Positions 5,515-13,689 of a stretch of 39,448 nt of DNA are shown here, in pieces. This stretch comes from an uncultured Clostridia bacterium (GTDB lineage: Bacteria; Bacillota; Clostridia; Oscillospirales; Acutalibacteraceae), in contig CANRAU010000018.1 in the NCBI GenBank assembly GCA_947628665.1, forward strand, positions 1 to 39,448. The letters run 5' to 3'. The notes below the pieces were generated by a model. It searched no databases and was not told where the DNA came from. It was given only the letters and a program-made list of their open reading frames with translations. The position numbers were made by a program, and so were the translations under genes. The stretch's first letter is position 1; every line of letters begins with the position of its first letter.

Positions 5515-7385
5515 CACATCCCCTCCTTTGCGAGATAGACGAGCAGCACCGAAATGTCCGCAGGGGACACGCCGCTGATGCGCGACGCCTGCCCGACGCT
5601 CTGCGGGCGAATTTTGCCGAGCTTTTCGCGCGCTTCGAGCCGCAGCCCTTCGATTTGGTCATACCGAAGCGTTTCGGGAAGCCGCTTGTTCTCCAAACGG
5701 CGCATTTCGTGGATCTGCGCCTGCTGGCGGCGGATATAGCCGTCGTATTTCAATTCGATCTCGACCTGCTCAAAAATCTCCGACGGCCAATCGGGACGCG
5801 TCGAGTCAAAAGGCGCAAGCGCCGCATAGTCGATTTGCGGACGCTTGAGCAGTTCCGCAAGCTTCACGCCGTTTTTGAGCGGCGATGTTTCACGTGAAAC
5901 CAAAAGCGCCTGCAAGGCATCGGTCAGCGGGATCGTGGTCTCCTCCGCGCGGCGGCGTTCGGCGGCGATTTGCGCGGTTTTCTCTTGGAATCGGGCATAA
6001 CGCGCCTCCGAAATGAGGCCGATCTCGTACCCGAGCGGCGTTAAGCGCAGATCGGCGTTGTCCTGCCGAAGCAGTAAGCGGTATTCCGAACGCGAGGTCA
6101 TCATGCGGTACGGGTCGGAACAGCCCTTGGTCACAAGGTCGTCGATCAGCGTGCCGATATAGGAGGATGCACGGTCTAAAATGAACGCAGGCTTACCCTG
6201 CACCTTGCGCGCGGCGTTGATCCCCGCAATCAGCCCCTGCGCGGCGGCTTCTTCATAGCCCGAAGAACCGTTGAACTGCCCCGCGCCAAACAAGCCGTCG
6301 AAATCCAAGAATTCCAAAGACGCTTTGAGCGCGAGCGGATCAACGCAGTCATACTCAATGGCATACGCCGTGCGCATGATCTCGACGTGTTCGAGACCCT
6401 CTATCGTGCGCAAAAATTGTAGCTGCACGCTTTCGGGCAGGGACGAGGACATCCCCTGCAAATACATTTCCTCGGTGTCCAGGCCGCACGGCTCCAAAAA
6501 CAGCAGGTGGCGGGTCTTATCGGGAAAGCGCATGATCTTGTCTTCAAAGCTCGGGCAATAGCGCGGCCCGACGCCGTGAATTTTGCCGCTGTACAGCGGG
6601 GAAGTGTGGATATTCTCCAAAATCACGCGTTTGGTGTCCGCATTGGTATAGGTGATGTAGCAATCCGCTTTGTTTTCGGGCGGATCGGCCGTTTCAAACG
6701 AAAAAGGCACGGGGTGCTCGTCGCCCTTTTGCACCTCCAGCGTTGAAAAGTCCACACTGCGGCGGTTGACGCGCGCGGGTGTGCCGGTTTTGAAGCGACG
6801 CAACGGAATTTGTAGGCGTTTGAGCGCTTCCGACAATGCGGTCGCGGGAAACATCCCGTCCGGCCCGCTCGCATACGAAACGTCGCCGACATACACCCGT
6901 CCGCCTAAGAATGTGCCTGTCGCGAGGATGACGCACGGCACGGTATAGATCGCGCCCATTTGCGTCGTCAACTGCCAAAGTCCCTGCTCGTTCCGGCAGA
7001 GATCGACGACTTCCGCCTGTTTGACGTCCAGATTCGACTGCTGTTCGAGGGTGTGTTTCATCACCTTGGCGTATTCGCGGCGGTCGATCTGCGCGCGCAG
7101 GGAATGCACCGCAGGCCCTTTGCCGCGATTGAGCATGCGCGACTGGATCTGCGTTTTGTCCGCCGCCCTGCCCATTTCGCCGCCGAGCGCGTCGATCTCG
7201 CGCACCAAATGCCCCTTAGACGTCCCGCCGATGGAGGGGTTGCACGGCATATTGCCGATCCAATCGAGCTGTACGGTAAACACGACGACCGAACAGCCCA
7301 GCCGCGCGGCGGCAAGGCTCGCTTCAATGCCGGCGTGTCCCGCGCCGATCACCGCAACATCATATTGTTTTGCGAAATACTCCAT
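5514..7385 (-). CDS. mnmG: tRNA uridine-5-carboxymethylaminomethyl modification enzyme MnmG (GidA)
   Basis: A 623-residue FAD protein that works with MnmE to place the (carboxymethyl)aminomethyl group on wobble U34 of tRNAs. The N-terminal Rossmann motif VIGAGHAGIEASLAAARLG lies at about residues 10-28. The signatures MPCNPSIGGTSKGHLVREID and RMLNRGKGPAVHSLRAQIDR follow, and the C-terminal helical MnmE/tRNA-binding domain ends in VYLAKEGM. The length equals the family norm when started at MEYFAKQYD (7385). An in-frame ATG 11 codons earlier falls inside the structured leader. It overlaps rsmG and follows mnmE by 97 bases, so the two partner enzymes are co-transcribed. A parS site is embedded in its coding sequence near the codons for LLVSRETS. 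Confidence 0.96.
   Translation of the reverse strand: MEYFAKQYDVAVIGAGHAGIEASLAAARLGCSVVVFTVQLDWIGNMPCNPSIGGTSKGHLVREIDALGGEMGRAADKTQIQSRMLNRGKGPAVHSLRAQIDRREYAKVMKHTLEQQSNLDVKQAEVVDLCRNEQGLWQLTTQMGAIYTVPCVILATGTFLGGRVYVGDVSYASGPDGMFPATALSEALKRLQIPLRRFKTGTPARVNRRSVDFSTLEVQKGDEHPVPFSFETADPPENKADCYITYTNADTKRVILENIHTSPLYSGKIHGVGPRYCPSFEDKIMRFPDKTRHLLFLEPCGLDTEEMYLQGMSSSLPESVQLQFLRTIEGLEHVEIMRTAYAIEYDCVDPLALKASLEFLDFDGLFGAGQFNGSSGYEEAAAQGLIAGINAARKVQGKPAFILDRASSYIGTLIDDLVTKGCSDPYRMMTSRSEYRLLLRQDNADLRLTPLGYEIGLISEARYARFQEKTAQIAAERRRAEETTIPLTDALQALLVSRETSPLKNGVKLAELLKRPQIDYAALAPFDSTRPDWPSEIFEQVEIELKYDGYIRRQQAQIHEMRRLENKRLPETLRYDQIEGLRLEAREKLGKIRPQSVGQASRISGVSPADISVLLVYLAKEGM
5886..5901. promoter_or_regulatory. 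parS centromere-like site 2, inside mnmG
   Basis: TGTTTCACGTGAAACC is identical to site 1, including the single departure from consensus. It is read through by the mnmG codons for VSRET. Two copies 2.4 kb apart within 9 kb of the origin are good evidence of a real ParB-parS system. Confidence 0.9.
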
Positions 7386-7454
7386 ATCAATGCCGTCCGA
7401 TACGTTTTTGCACATCATGTCTAAAAGCGTTTGCGTGCCGTACCGTTTCCTCTC
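7386..7454 (-). promoter_or_regulatory. SD-hairpin leader of mnmG
   Basis: GAGAGGAAA precedes CGGTACG (plus 7439-7445), which can pair with CGTATCG (plus 7398-7404) through one G-U wobble. An inner GCAC/GTGC stem lies at plus 7435-7438 and 7410-7413. GACGGCATTGAT then leads to the ATG. The closing stem differs in sequence from the GATACC/GGTATC form but keeps pairing. Confidence 0.5.
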
Positions 7455-7481
7455 TTTTTCTATGCGATACCGTGCTTGTCC

Positions 7482-8843
7482 TTATTTGCCCACGCAAAAT
7501 CGGGAAAAAATTTCATTGACGACCGATTCCGTGGCGCGCGCACCCGTAAGCGTATCCAAATCCTCAATCGCCGCGTCGATGCTGACGTTTACCGCATCGC
7601 GCGTCAACCCGCCGTCCAGCGCGGCCTTTGCCTCCTGCAAATTTTGCAGCGCCGCACGACAGCAGGCAAGCTGGCGTTCGTTCATCAGCGTTGCGGCGGA
7701 CGGGTCAAAGTCCGCCGTTCCCAAAATATCGGCAATCGCCGTTTCCAAAGCGTCCAAGCCTGTCCGCGCCTTGGCGGAAACGCATACCACATGGGAAAAC
7801 GCCGCGTCGAGCGCGGCTTTGCCGAACGCCTGCGGCAAATCGCTTTTGTTGAGCAGGGCAACGGCTTTTTTGCCCTTGCAAAGCGCGATTAAGGCTTCAT
7901 CCTCTTGTGTAAGCGGAACGGAGGCGTCGAAAACCGCCAAAATCAGCGCCGCGCGTTCGATTTTTTTCCGTGCGCGCGCCACGCCGATGCGCTCTACCGA
8001 ATCGGTCGTTTCGCGAAGCCCCGCCGTATCCGAAAGCCGCAGTGTAATGCCGCCCACATTTGCCGTTTCCTCTACGACGTCGCGGGTCGTCCCCGCAATT
8101 TCGGTCACAATGGATTTTTCCGTTCCTGTCAAAAGATTCATCAGCGTGGATTTCCCGACGTTCGGCTTGCCGACGATGGCGGTATCCACGCCCTCCAGCA
8201 CCGCGCGGCCGCTGTCAAAGCGCGAAATGAGCTGTTCCAATGCGGCGGTTGAGCCATCGAGCGTTTTTGCAATGGTTTCGTCCGACAAATCCTCGATCTC
8301 CTCATCGGGGTAATCCACCCATGCCGCCAGCGCGGCGGAAACCGCTTTCAGGTTTGCGGAAATTTCGGCGATCCTTTGGGATAGGAGCCCGTCGAGCGCG
8401 CCGAGTGCGGCAAGGCTTGCCTGCTCGCCCTGCGCACCGATCAGCTGCATCACGGCCTCGGCCTCGGTCAAATCCAATTTTCCATTTAAAAAGGCGCGTT
8501 TGGTGAATTCCCCCGCCTCTGCCGGGACTGCGCCGCTTTGCAATACGGCGCGCAGCACCTGCCTTGTCACAAACAGCCCGCCGTGGCAGGAAAGCTCCAC
8601 GACGTCCTCGCCCGTATAGCTTTTCGGCGCGCGGAAAACCGTGGCGATGGCCTCGTCAACCGCGACGTCCCCCGCCATGACCGTGCCGAGCGCCGCGCGA
8701 TAGCCGCCGAGCGTTTGCAGAGATTTGCCCGAATGGGCGCGGAAAACCGCATCGGCAATCGGCAGGGCGTTCTCGCCCGATATGCGCACGATGCCGATGC
8801 CCCCTGCCGCTTGGCCTGTGGATATTGCCGCGATGGTAGACAT
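7482..8843 (-). CDS. mnmE: tRNA modification GTPase MnmE (TrmE)
   Basis: A 453-residue potassium-activated GTPase, partner of MnmG in U34 modification. The N-terminal folate-binding domain (residues 1-120) contains GIGIVRISG and the SYTGEDVVELSCHGG motif. The inserted G domain shows GKPNVGKST (G1), AGTTRD (G2), DTAGLRET (G3) and NKSD (G4). The C-terminal FCVGK motif is intact. I start at MSTIAAIS (8843), preceded by AAGGAGGAAACT. The frame is open for 41 more codons upstream, but these are low-complexity and lie past the jag terminator. A promoter for mnmE-mnmG-rsmG should lie within the 113 bases upstream, but I see no clear one. Confidence 0.96.
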   Translation of the reverse strand: MSTIAAISTGQAAGGIGIVRISGENALPIADAVFRAHSGKSLQTLGGYRAALGTVMAGDVAVDEAIATVFRAPKSYTGEDVVELSCHGGLFVTRQVLRAVLQSGAVPAEAGEFTKRAFLNGKLDLTEAEAVMQLIGAQGEQASLAALGALDGLLSQRIAEISANLKAVSAALAAWVDYPDEEIEDLSDETIAKTLDGSTAALEQLISRFDSGRAVLEGVDTAIVGKPNVGKSTLMNLLTGTEKSIVTEIAGTTRDVVEETANVGGITLRLSDTAGLRETTDSVERIGVARARKKIERAALILAVFDASVPLTQEDEALIALCKGKKAVALLNKSDLPQAFGKAALDAAFSHVVCVSAKARTGLDALETAIADILGTADFDPSAATLMNERQLACCRAALQNLQEAKAALDGGLTRDAVNVSIDAAIEDLDTLTGARATESVVNEIFSRFCVGK

Positions 8844-8956
8844 AGTTTCCTCCTTGCCGCGCTTTCCGATCTTGCCGCGCTTTTCGTATGCGGCCGAAGC
8901 CGACCGCGCCGCTGTTTGGTTTTGCTGTATTTCCTTTGCCTGCGCGGCGGCCGTTT

Positions 8957-8991
8957 GAAAAAACAAGGCGAGGAATGCTCCCCGCCTTGTT
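8957..8991 (-). terminator. Terminator after jag
   Basis: AACAAGGCG (8962-8970) and CGCCTTGTT (8983-8991) form a stem. On the minus strand it is followed by a run of Ts. It ends four bases from the jag stop codon and closes the rpmH-rnpA-yidD-yidC-jag transcript. Confidence 0.85.
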
Positions 8992-8994
8992 CCT

Positions 8995-10038
8995 TTATTC
9001 CTCCGTCGTTTCGGGTGCGTCCTTTTTCACTTCGATCTTGCCGTAACGGGAAACGCCTGCGGCGTCGCTGTGCTTTTCGCGATCCGCCGGAATTTCGGGC
9101 ACATACGGCTCGCGCTTCGGACGGTCATGACGGTCGCGTCTGTCCCCGCGATGGTAATCGTTCTTTGGGGGACGTGCATTTTTCGGCGCGCCCTCGGGCG
9201 CTATGATTACGCGGCGGCCGAAATCGACGCCCGTCGAATAGGAAACCACGCCTTCCACTTCCTGAATGGCCGTGTGGATGATGCGGCGTTCAAACGGATT
9301 CATCGGTTCGAGCGCGATGCTGCGCCCCGTGCGCAGTACCTTGGCGGCGTTGCGCTTCGCAAGCCCAACGAGCGCCGCTTCGCGCTTTTCGCGGTAATTG
9401 CCGACGTTGATCGACACGCGCTTATAGCTTTGATTCGCGTGGCTTTCGACCGTGCGCGCAAGATATTGGATGGCGTCGAGCGTCTCGCCGCGGCGGCCGA
9501 TCACAATGCCGTAATCCTCGCCGCATTCCAGCTCAAACAAAACCTCTTCTTCGTTATCAAACGCGTGCACCGTGCAGGTCTCTACGCCGAGCGCCTTCAC
9601 AATGGACACGATATACTGCGCCGTCGCCTCGTGCGCGTCAGACGGGTGCAGATCCGCCTTTCTCGGTGCGGGCGTCGGTTCGTCGTCCTTTTTCGCCGGT
9701 TCGCCGTGCGGATTTTGCGCGTCATGCATGGGCTTCCCGGGTTTTCTGTCCGCCTTTTGCGCGGGTTTTGCGGGGGCTTTCCCCTCTTGCGGCGCCTTCG
9801 CAGGGCGTGGCGGCCGCTCTTTTTTCGGCGCGGGCGCTTTCTTCTCTGCGGGATTGGGCACCTCTACGGACACCTTGACCTGTGCGTCCGAACCGCCGAA
9901 CAGACCGAGTACCTTTTTCGTCGGCATTTTCAGAACTTCATAATGAAAATCGTCATCCTCCGTAAGTCCGAGCTGCTGCAAGGCGGCGGTTTTCGCCTCT
10001 TCTATGGTTTTGGCGGTACAAATGGTCTCTTTTAACAT
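8995..10038 (-). CDS. jag: Jag/KhpB RNA-binding protein (Jag_N, KH and R3H domains)
   Basis: A 347-residue cytoplasmic RNA-binding protein, known in Firmicutes as Jag, EloR or KhpB, that acts with KhpA in control of cell elongation. The Jag_N domain covers about residues 1-65 and includes KKVLGLFGG. A long Pro/Lys/Ala-rich linker covers about 70-150. The KH-II domain has the IGRRGETLDAIQYL loop. The R3H domain contains RRIIH within NPFERRIIHTAIQEV. The C-terminal tail is basic and repetitive (RGDRRDRHDRPKREP). The start MLKETICTAK (10038) matches family N-termini. The frame runs upstream into the hairpin leader. It follows yidC, the standard Firmicutes arrangement. The linker is longer than in many homologues. 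Confidence 0.92.
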   Translation of the reverse strand: MLKETICTAKTIEEAKTAALQQLGLTEDDDFHYEVLKMPTKKVLGLFGGSDAQVKVSVEVPNPAEKKAPAPKKERPPRPAKAPQEGKAPAKPAQKADRKPGKPMHDAQNPHGEPAKKDDEPTPAPRKADLHPSDAHEATAQYIVSIVKALGVETCTVHAFDNEEEVLFELECGEDYGIVIGRRGETLDAIQYLARTVESHANQSYKRVSINVGNYREKREAALVGLAKRNAAKVLRTGRSIALEPMNPFERRIIHTAIQEVEGVVSYSTGVDFGRRVIIAPEGAPKNARPPKNDYHRGDRRDRHDRPKREPYVPEIPADREKHSDAAGVSRYGKIEVKKDAPETTEE

Positions 10039-10115
10039 AGTTTTCACCGTGCGATACGCCGTTTGCACGAACGGAAAGTTCTGGATTCCGTTTGTGCGCG
10101 GTATCGCTCCTTTCT
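10039..10115 (-). promoter_or_regulatory. SD-hairpin leader of jag
   Basis: AGAAAGGA is followed by GCGATAC (plus 10101-10107), which pairs perfectly with GTATCGC (plus 10051-10057). Inside is a long second stem, plus 10086-10097 with 10065-10076, 11 of 12 paired. After the hairpin come ACGGTGAAAACT and the ATG, with GGTGA as a proximal SD. This is the most stable-looking member of the leader family. Confidence 0.65.
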
Positions 10116-10128
10116 GTTTTTCGTTCGA

Positions 10129-11097
10129 TCAAGCCTGTTCGTCTTCGTCCGCCGTGTTTTGCATCGCTTTGATCTTCTTGGTGTTTTCCTCTCTGGAACG
10201 GCGGTAGATCGTCTCGTCGATCATCACTTTGGCAAGAACCTTTTTTGGGGCGTAAATTTGGTTGAGAACGATCATTTGCACGAAGGAAAGTACCGTAGAC
10301 ATAATGGTATAAATGCCGACGCTGATGGGGAACAGGAAGGCGAAAAAGATCTGCATGGCGGGCATATACAGCGTCATACAGCCCATCATCGGATTTTTCC
10401 CCATTTCGGGATTGGTTTTTTTCTGCCGAAACTGGGAATACAGGCTCATGGCCAGCGCCAAAAGGCCGGAGACGATGGGTACGACCCAATACACGCTGAA
10501 ATCCTTGTAATTCGGGGTGACGGAAAGATCCAGCCCGAACAGAGAGAACCGCTCCATAAACAGCTCGATTTTGGCGACCATTTCCCCCGTAAGCCCCGGA
10601 ACGGTCGTGCTGCTTATGATCTCGCGGAAATGCTCGAGCGCGTACAGCTCCATACGGAAAGAGTTGTTCTGCCCCGACGTGACAAACGGCGCGGCGGCGG
10701 CTTTAAGCGCTTCCACAACGCCGGAATCGATGCGCAGCACCATGGAAAACGGGTGATAGTTCACCTGAAACAGCCCGATCATGATCGGCAGCTGGATGAG
10801 CATGGGCAGACACCCCGAGGTCATGGCGGAAGTCCCCTCGCGCTGATAGAGCGCCTGCGTCTCTTCCTGCAGTTTTGCGCGGTCATTCTTATATTTTTCC
10901 TGAATTCTTCTGAGCTTCGGCTGTAAACGCGCCTGCTTGGCCATTCCCTTTTGCTGGCTGATGGCCGAAGGAAGCAGACAGAGCCGCACGATCACGGTCA
11001 GGAAAAAAATAGAGAGCAGATAATGGCCCGTCAGCCCGTAAAACAGGGAAATGACGAACCCGAACGGGATTCCCAAGATTTCATACAGTCTTTGCAT
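10129..11097 (-). CDS. yidC: Membrane protein insertase YidC/SpoIIIJ
   Basis: A 322-residue polytopic membrane protein that inserts proteins into the cytoplasmic membrane alone or with SecYEG. The hydrophobic segment LLSIFFLTVIVRLCLLP carries the conserved groove arginine. It is followed by the cytoplasmic coiled helical hairpin QKGMAKQARLQPKLRRIQEK. Further membrane segments lie around LPMLIQLPIMIGLFQV, VYWVVPIVSGLLALAM and ILFAFLFPISVGIYTIMST-like stretches. There is no long periplasmic domain, as expected for Gram-positive YidC. The C-terminus is basic. GGAGGAACATAC precedes the ATG. It sits between yidD and jag. Confidence 0.93.
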   Translation of the reverse strand: MQRLYEILGIPFGFVISLFYGLTGHYLLSIFFLTVIVRLCLLPSAISQQKGMAKQARLQPKLRRIQEKYKNDRAKLQEETQALYQREGTSAMTSGCLPMLIQLPIMIGLFQVNYHPFSMVLRIDSGVVEALKAAAAPFVTSGQNNSFRMELYALEHFREIISSTTVPGLTGEMVAKIELFMERFSLFGLDLSVTPNYKDFSVYWVVPIVSGLLALAMSLYSQFRQKKTNPEMGKNPMMGCMTLYMPAMQIFFAFLFPISVGIYTIMSTVLSFVQMIVLNQIYAPKKVLAKVMIDETIYRRSREENTKKIKAMQNTADEDEQA

Positions 11098-11127
11098 GTA
11101 TGTTCCTCCGAAATAAGGGAGTCGCCC

Positions 11128-11361
11128 TTATTTTGTGTGATTTTCTTTCTTTTCGGGAACCGGGTCGTAGCCGCCCGGAAACAGCGGATTGCACCGCAGA
11201 AGCCGTAAAGTTCCCATAAGTCCGCCCCGCAAAACGCCGAACCGCTCAATGGCGGTCAGCATATACTGCGAACAAGTCGGATAATATCTGCACCGCGGCG
11301 GAAAAAGCGGAGAGATCTTTTGCTGATAAAATCGGATACCGCGCATCAAAAGCTCTTTCAT
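11128..11361 (-). CDS. yidD: Membrane protein insertion efficiency factor YidD
   Basis: A 77-residue protein with the complete YidD signature. It starts [20 protein letters not shown], then [21 protein letters not shown], then [20 protein letters not shown]. Members are thought to be amphipathic, membrane-associated helpers of YidC. I choose the ATG at 11361, one base after the rnpA stop codon, because homologues begin there. A GTG four codons earlier overlaps rnpA and is possible. No strong SD is visible, so translation is probably coupled to rnpA. Confidence 0.93.
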   Translation of the reverse strand: MKELLMRGIRFYQQKISPLFPPRCRYYPTCSQYMLTAIERFGVLRGGLMGTLRLLRCNPLFPGGYDPVPEKKENHTK

Positions 11362-11362
11362 T

Positions 11363-11695
11363 TCAAACGGCACCCGCTTTTTTTAACATGCCGAGCATAA
11401 TTCTTTCCACATCCGTGCTTTTCAAAGCCTTGGTTCTCGCGCGCGCTACAAAGACAAAATCGTAATTACCCGAAATGCGCGGCTCTATTGCCCGATACGC
11501 GGCGCGGATGATGCGTTTACAGCGGTTGCGCTCTACGGCGTTGCCGACTTTTTTGCTCACGGTAATACCGATACGACAAATTCCCGCACGGTTTTTTTGC
11601 AAATAAACAACCAGTGCAGGATTTGTATAGGTCTTTCCGCGGTGATAGAGCCTTCGGAAATCCCCGTTTCGGTTTAGTGTAGCCGTGTTTTTCAA
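11363..11695 (-). CDS. rnpA: Ribonuclease P protein component
   Basis: A 110-residue basic protein that binds the RNase P RNA and helps process the 5' ends of tRNA precursors. The signature [18 protein letters not shown], containing the RNR motif, is present. So are the N-terminal [15 protein letters not shown] and the central ITVSKKVG strand. The start is TTG at 11695, with AAAGGG nine bases upstream. Length is normal. It lies between rpmH and yidD in the conserved operon. Confidence 0.95.
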   Translation of the reverse strand: MKNTATLNRNGDFRRLYHRGKTYTNPALVVYLQKNRAGICRIGITVSKKVGNAVERNRCKRIIRAAYRAIEPRISGNYDFVFVARARTKALKSTDVERIMLGMLKKAGAV

Positions 11696-11710
11696 AACGA
11701 ACTGCCCTTT

Positions 11711-11845
11711 TTAATAAGAAAGCTGTTTTCTACCCTTTCTTCTGCGGCGAGCAAGGACCTTTCTGCCGTTCGTGGTCGCCATTCTTTTACGGAAGCCGTG
11801 TTCCATTTTGCGATGACGCTTTTTGGGTTGATAGGTTCTTTTCAT
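11711..11845 (-). CDS. rpmH: 50S ribosomal protein L34
   Basis: A 44-residue very basic protein, [20 protein letters not shown] continuing into [20 protein letters not shown] and ending QLSY, which is full-length L34. GGAGGTGGAAGC precedes the ATG. It is the first gene of the leftward rpmH-rnpA-yidD-yidC-jag transcript and faces dnaA across the presumptive origin, as in most bacteria. Confidence 0.97.
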   Translation of the reverse strand: MKRTYQPKKRHRKMEHGFRKRMATTNGRKVLARRRRKGRKQLSY

Positions 11846-11888
11846 GCTTCCACCTCCGTTTCTGTCCAAAAATGATCTGCGGAAAGTT

Positions 11889-11918
11889 ATTATATACTAC
11901 AGTTCATACCTTTGTCAA
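11889..11918 (-). promoter_or_regulatory. Sigma-A type promoter of rpmH
   Basis: Minus-strand TTGACA (11913-11918) and TATAAT (11889-11894) are separated by 18 bases. The mRNA leader would be about 35 bases and end in the GGAGGTGG ribosome site. Confidence 0.85.
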
Positions 11919-12055
11919 TGTTTTTGTTGGATTTTTGCGCTTTGTGCCGCTTCTCCCTTTCTATATTATAATAGTATAGGAAAAACGCGGCCGCTCTGCT
12001 TTCCGTATTTTCCGGGCAAAGTCCAAAATCTCTCCCCCAATGGGGCAATATGTGG

Positions 12056-12084
12056 TTGAAAAATTTTCCGAAACGTGATATGAT
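12056..12084 (+). promoter_or_regulatory. Sigma-A type promoter of dnaA
   Basis: TTGAAA (12056-12061) and TATGAT (12079-12084) are separated by an optimal 17 bases. Transcription would start near 12091, giving an unusually long leader of about 265 bases before the dnaA ATG. Confidence 0.75.
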
Positions 12085-12135
12085 AATACATGTATAGGTA
12101 GAAATTTGCCCTTGCGCGCCGTTTTTGCCGCTTTG

Positions 12136-12201
12136 CCCCGTTTGCGGGGTCGGTATACGTTTTTGGGCAAACCGCCTTTTGGCTTTGTTCTGGCGGTTTT
12201 T
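12136..12201 (+). terminator. Terminator-like hairpin inside the dnaA leader
   Basis: AAACCGCC (12169-12176) pairs with GGCGGTTT (12192-12199), followed by a short T-run. Just upstream is CCCCG-tttg-CGGGG (12136-12149). The arrangement resembles an attenuator between the promoter and the dnaA ATG. Whether it terminates transcription is untested. Confidence 0.45.
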
Positions 12202-12357
12202 AAGGTGATCCCGAAAAGAATTCCGTATCTGCGGCGGCTTTTTGAAACGAATCGGGGCATGGTGATAAAACGAAAGGTCGGCGTCGGCCGCTCTTTCAAA
12301 ATCTGCCATTTTCGGAATCTTGATTCTGTCGAATTTTATGTTGATTGGGGACGTACT

Positions 12358-13689
12358 ATGAATTCGCTGTCTGAATTGTGGGAAGCGGTCTGCACCTATG
12401 TAAAGACCGAAGGCGGTCTTACAAATACGGTGTTTACGGTTTGGATAGAGCCTTTGCATATTGAGACGTTCGACGGAGAGACCGTCGTGCTCGGGATGGA
12501 TAACGAATTTCGTTACGGGATCGTGGAGAAAAAATTCACGCCGCTTTTGAAAGAGGCTTTTTTCGGTGTGCTGGGCTTTGAGGTCGATGTGAGAATCGAG
12601 CTTTTGGAAAAGAAAAAAGAGCCTGCCCCTGCACCCGCCGCGCCGGTCGAAAAGACGGACGCTCTGCTCATCAACAATCCCGACAACAGCTTTGAAAATT
12701 TTGTGGTCGGCAAATCCAACAATTACGCCTACGCCGCGGCGAAAAAGGTTGCGGAAAACCCGGGCAAGGCGTATAATCCCTTATTTATTTACGGCAAAAG
12801 CGGCCTTGGAAAAACGCATCTTTTAAAGGCAATCGAAAATTATATGCGCCGCCAAAACGCCGATGCGTCCATTATATACGTCACGAGTGAAAAATTCACC
12901 AACGACATTATTGAACATATCCGCAATTCCAACACCTACGAATTGCGCGAAAAATACCGTCGGGCGGACGCCCTTTTGGTGGACGATATTCAGTTTATTG
13001 CGGGCAAAAATTCGATTGAAGAGGAATTTTTCCACACCTTCAATTCGCTGACCGAGGAGGGCAAACAGATCGTCCTGTCCTCCGACAATCCGCCGCAGGA
13101 GATTCCGAAGCTCGCAGACCGCCTGAAAAACCGCTTTGTTTGGGGGCTTACCGCCGACATTCAACCGCCGGATTTTGAAATGCGCATGGCCATCATCAAA
13201 AACAAGGCGGAAGCGATTTCGTTCGATATTCCGGATAACATCGTGGAATTTATTGCCGAGCAGGTCATCCACAACGTGCGTGAGCTTGAGGGCGCGGTCA
13301 AAAAATTACAGGCTATCTGCTCGCTTTTGGGTACGCCGCCGACCATTGAGATCACCAAAGACGCCATTAAGGAATTGATGAACACCACACAGCCCGTTTC
13401 GGTGGTGCGCGAAAAGATTTTAGAAAACGTCGCGGCCGTCACGGGGGTGTCCGTTGCCAACATCGTCTCGGACAAGCGCGACAAAAATATCAAGGACGCA
13501 CGCCAGACGGCTATGTATATCATCCGCGAAATGACCGGAATGTCTTTGGAAGAGATAGGCGAAGCGTTTAACGGCAAAACGCATTCCACCGTCAAGCATT
13601 CCATCGACTGCGTGGCGGAACGTATGGATCGGGACAAAGACTACCGCACGCTCGTGGAAAACATTATCAAAAACGTACAGGAGATTTAG
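12358..13689 (+). CDS. dnaA: Chromosomal replication initiator protein DnaA
   Basis: A 443-residue AAA+ initiator that binds and opens oriC. Domain I begins NSLSELWEAVCTYVKTEGGL and is followed by a short Pro/Ala linker near 90-100. The AAA+ core has Walker A GKSGLGKTHL at about 146 and Walker B ALLVDDIQFI. Domain IV ends the protein. Its recognition motif reads NGKTHSTVKHS (KTHSTV at 407-412) where most bacteria have GGRDHTTVxHA. This replaces Arg-Asp of the DNA-reading loop with Lys-Thr. I start at ATG 12358, which gives the family length. The frame is open 84 codons further upstream from a TTG, but that stretch is the structured leader and is not DnaA-like. The SD is weak (GGGG, 9 bases). 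Confidence 0.96.
   Translation: MNSLSELWEAVCTYVKTEGGLTNTVFTVWIEPLHIETFDGETVVLGMDNEFRYGIVEKKFTPLLKEAFFGVLGFEVDVRIELLEKKKEPAPAPAAPVEKTDALLINNPDNSFENFVVGKSNNYAYAAAKKVAENPGKAYNPLFIYGKSGLGKTHLLKAIENYMRRQNADASIIYVTSEKFTNDIIEHIRNSNTYELREKYRRADALLVDDIQFIAGKNSIEEEFFHTFNSLTEEGKQIVLSSDNPPQEIPKLADRLKNRFVWGLTADIQPPDFEMRMAIIKNKAEAISFDIPDNIVEFIAEQVIHNVRELEGAVKKLQAICSLLGTPPTIEITKDAIKELMNTTQPVSVVREKILENVAAVTGVSVANIVSDKRDKNIKDARQTAMYIIREMTGMSLEEIGEAFNGKTHSTVKHSIDCVAERMDRDKDYRTLVENIIKNVQEI

Larger units (their letters stand above)
11846..12357. other. rpmH-dnaA intergenic region, presumptive oriC side
   Basis: All housekeeping genes to the left run leftward and all to the right run rightward, so the bidirectional origin should lie in or near this 512-bp gap or the dnaA-dnaN gap. 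It holds the rpmH promoter, an AT-rich near-palindrome CTATATTATAATAGTATAG at about 11961-11980, the dnaA promoter and a structured dnaA leader. I find no TTATCCACA-type DnaA box here. The nearest, TGTGGTTGA at 12051, has two mismatches. Confidence 0.6.

Noticed and set aside
8817-8825. DnaA box TGTGGATAT
   Set aside because: A single one-mismatch hit inside mnmE, 3 kb from dnaA, is expected by chance. The same applies to TTTTCCACA at 13028-13036.
9730-9750. Noc binding site (NBS) around a TTCCCGGGTTTT string
   Set aside because: Only the CCCGGG core matches, the flanks do not fit ATTTCCCGGGAAAT, and such cores are common in GC-rich DNA.
12106-12357. An 84-codon N-terminal extension of DnaA
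   Set aside because: The extension is not DnaA-like, covers a terminator-like hairpin, and the ATG at 12358 gives the normal length.
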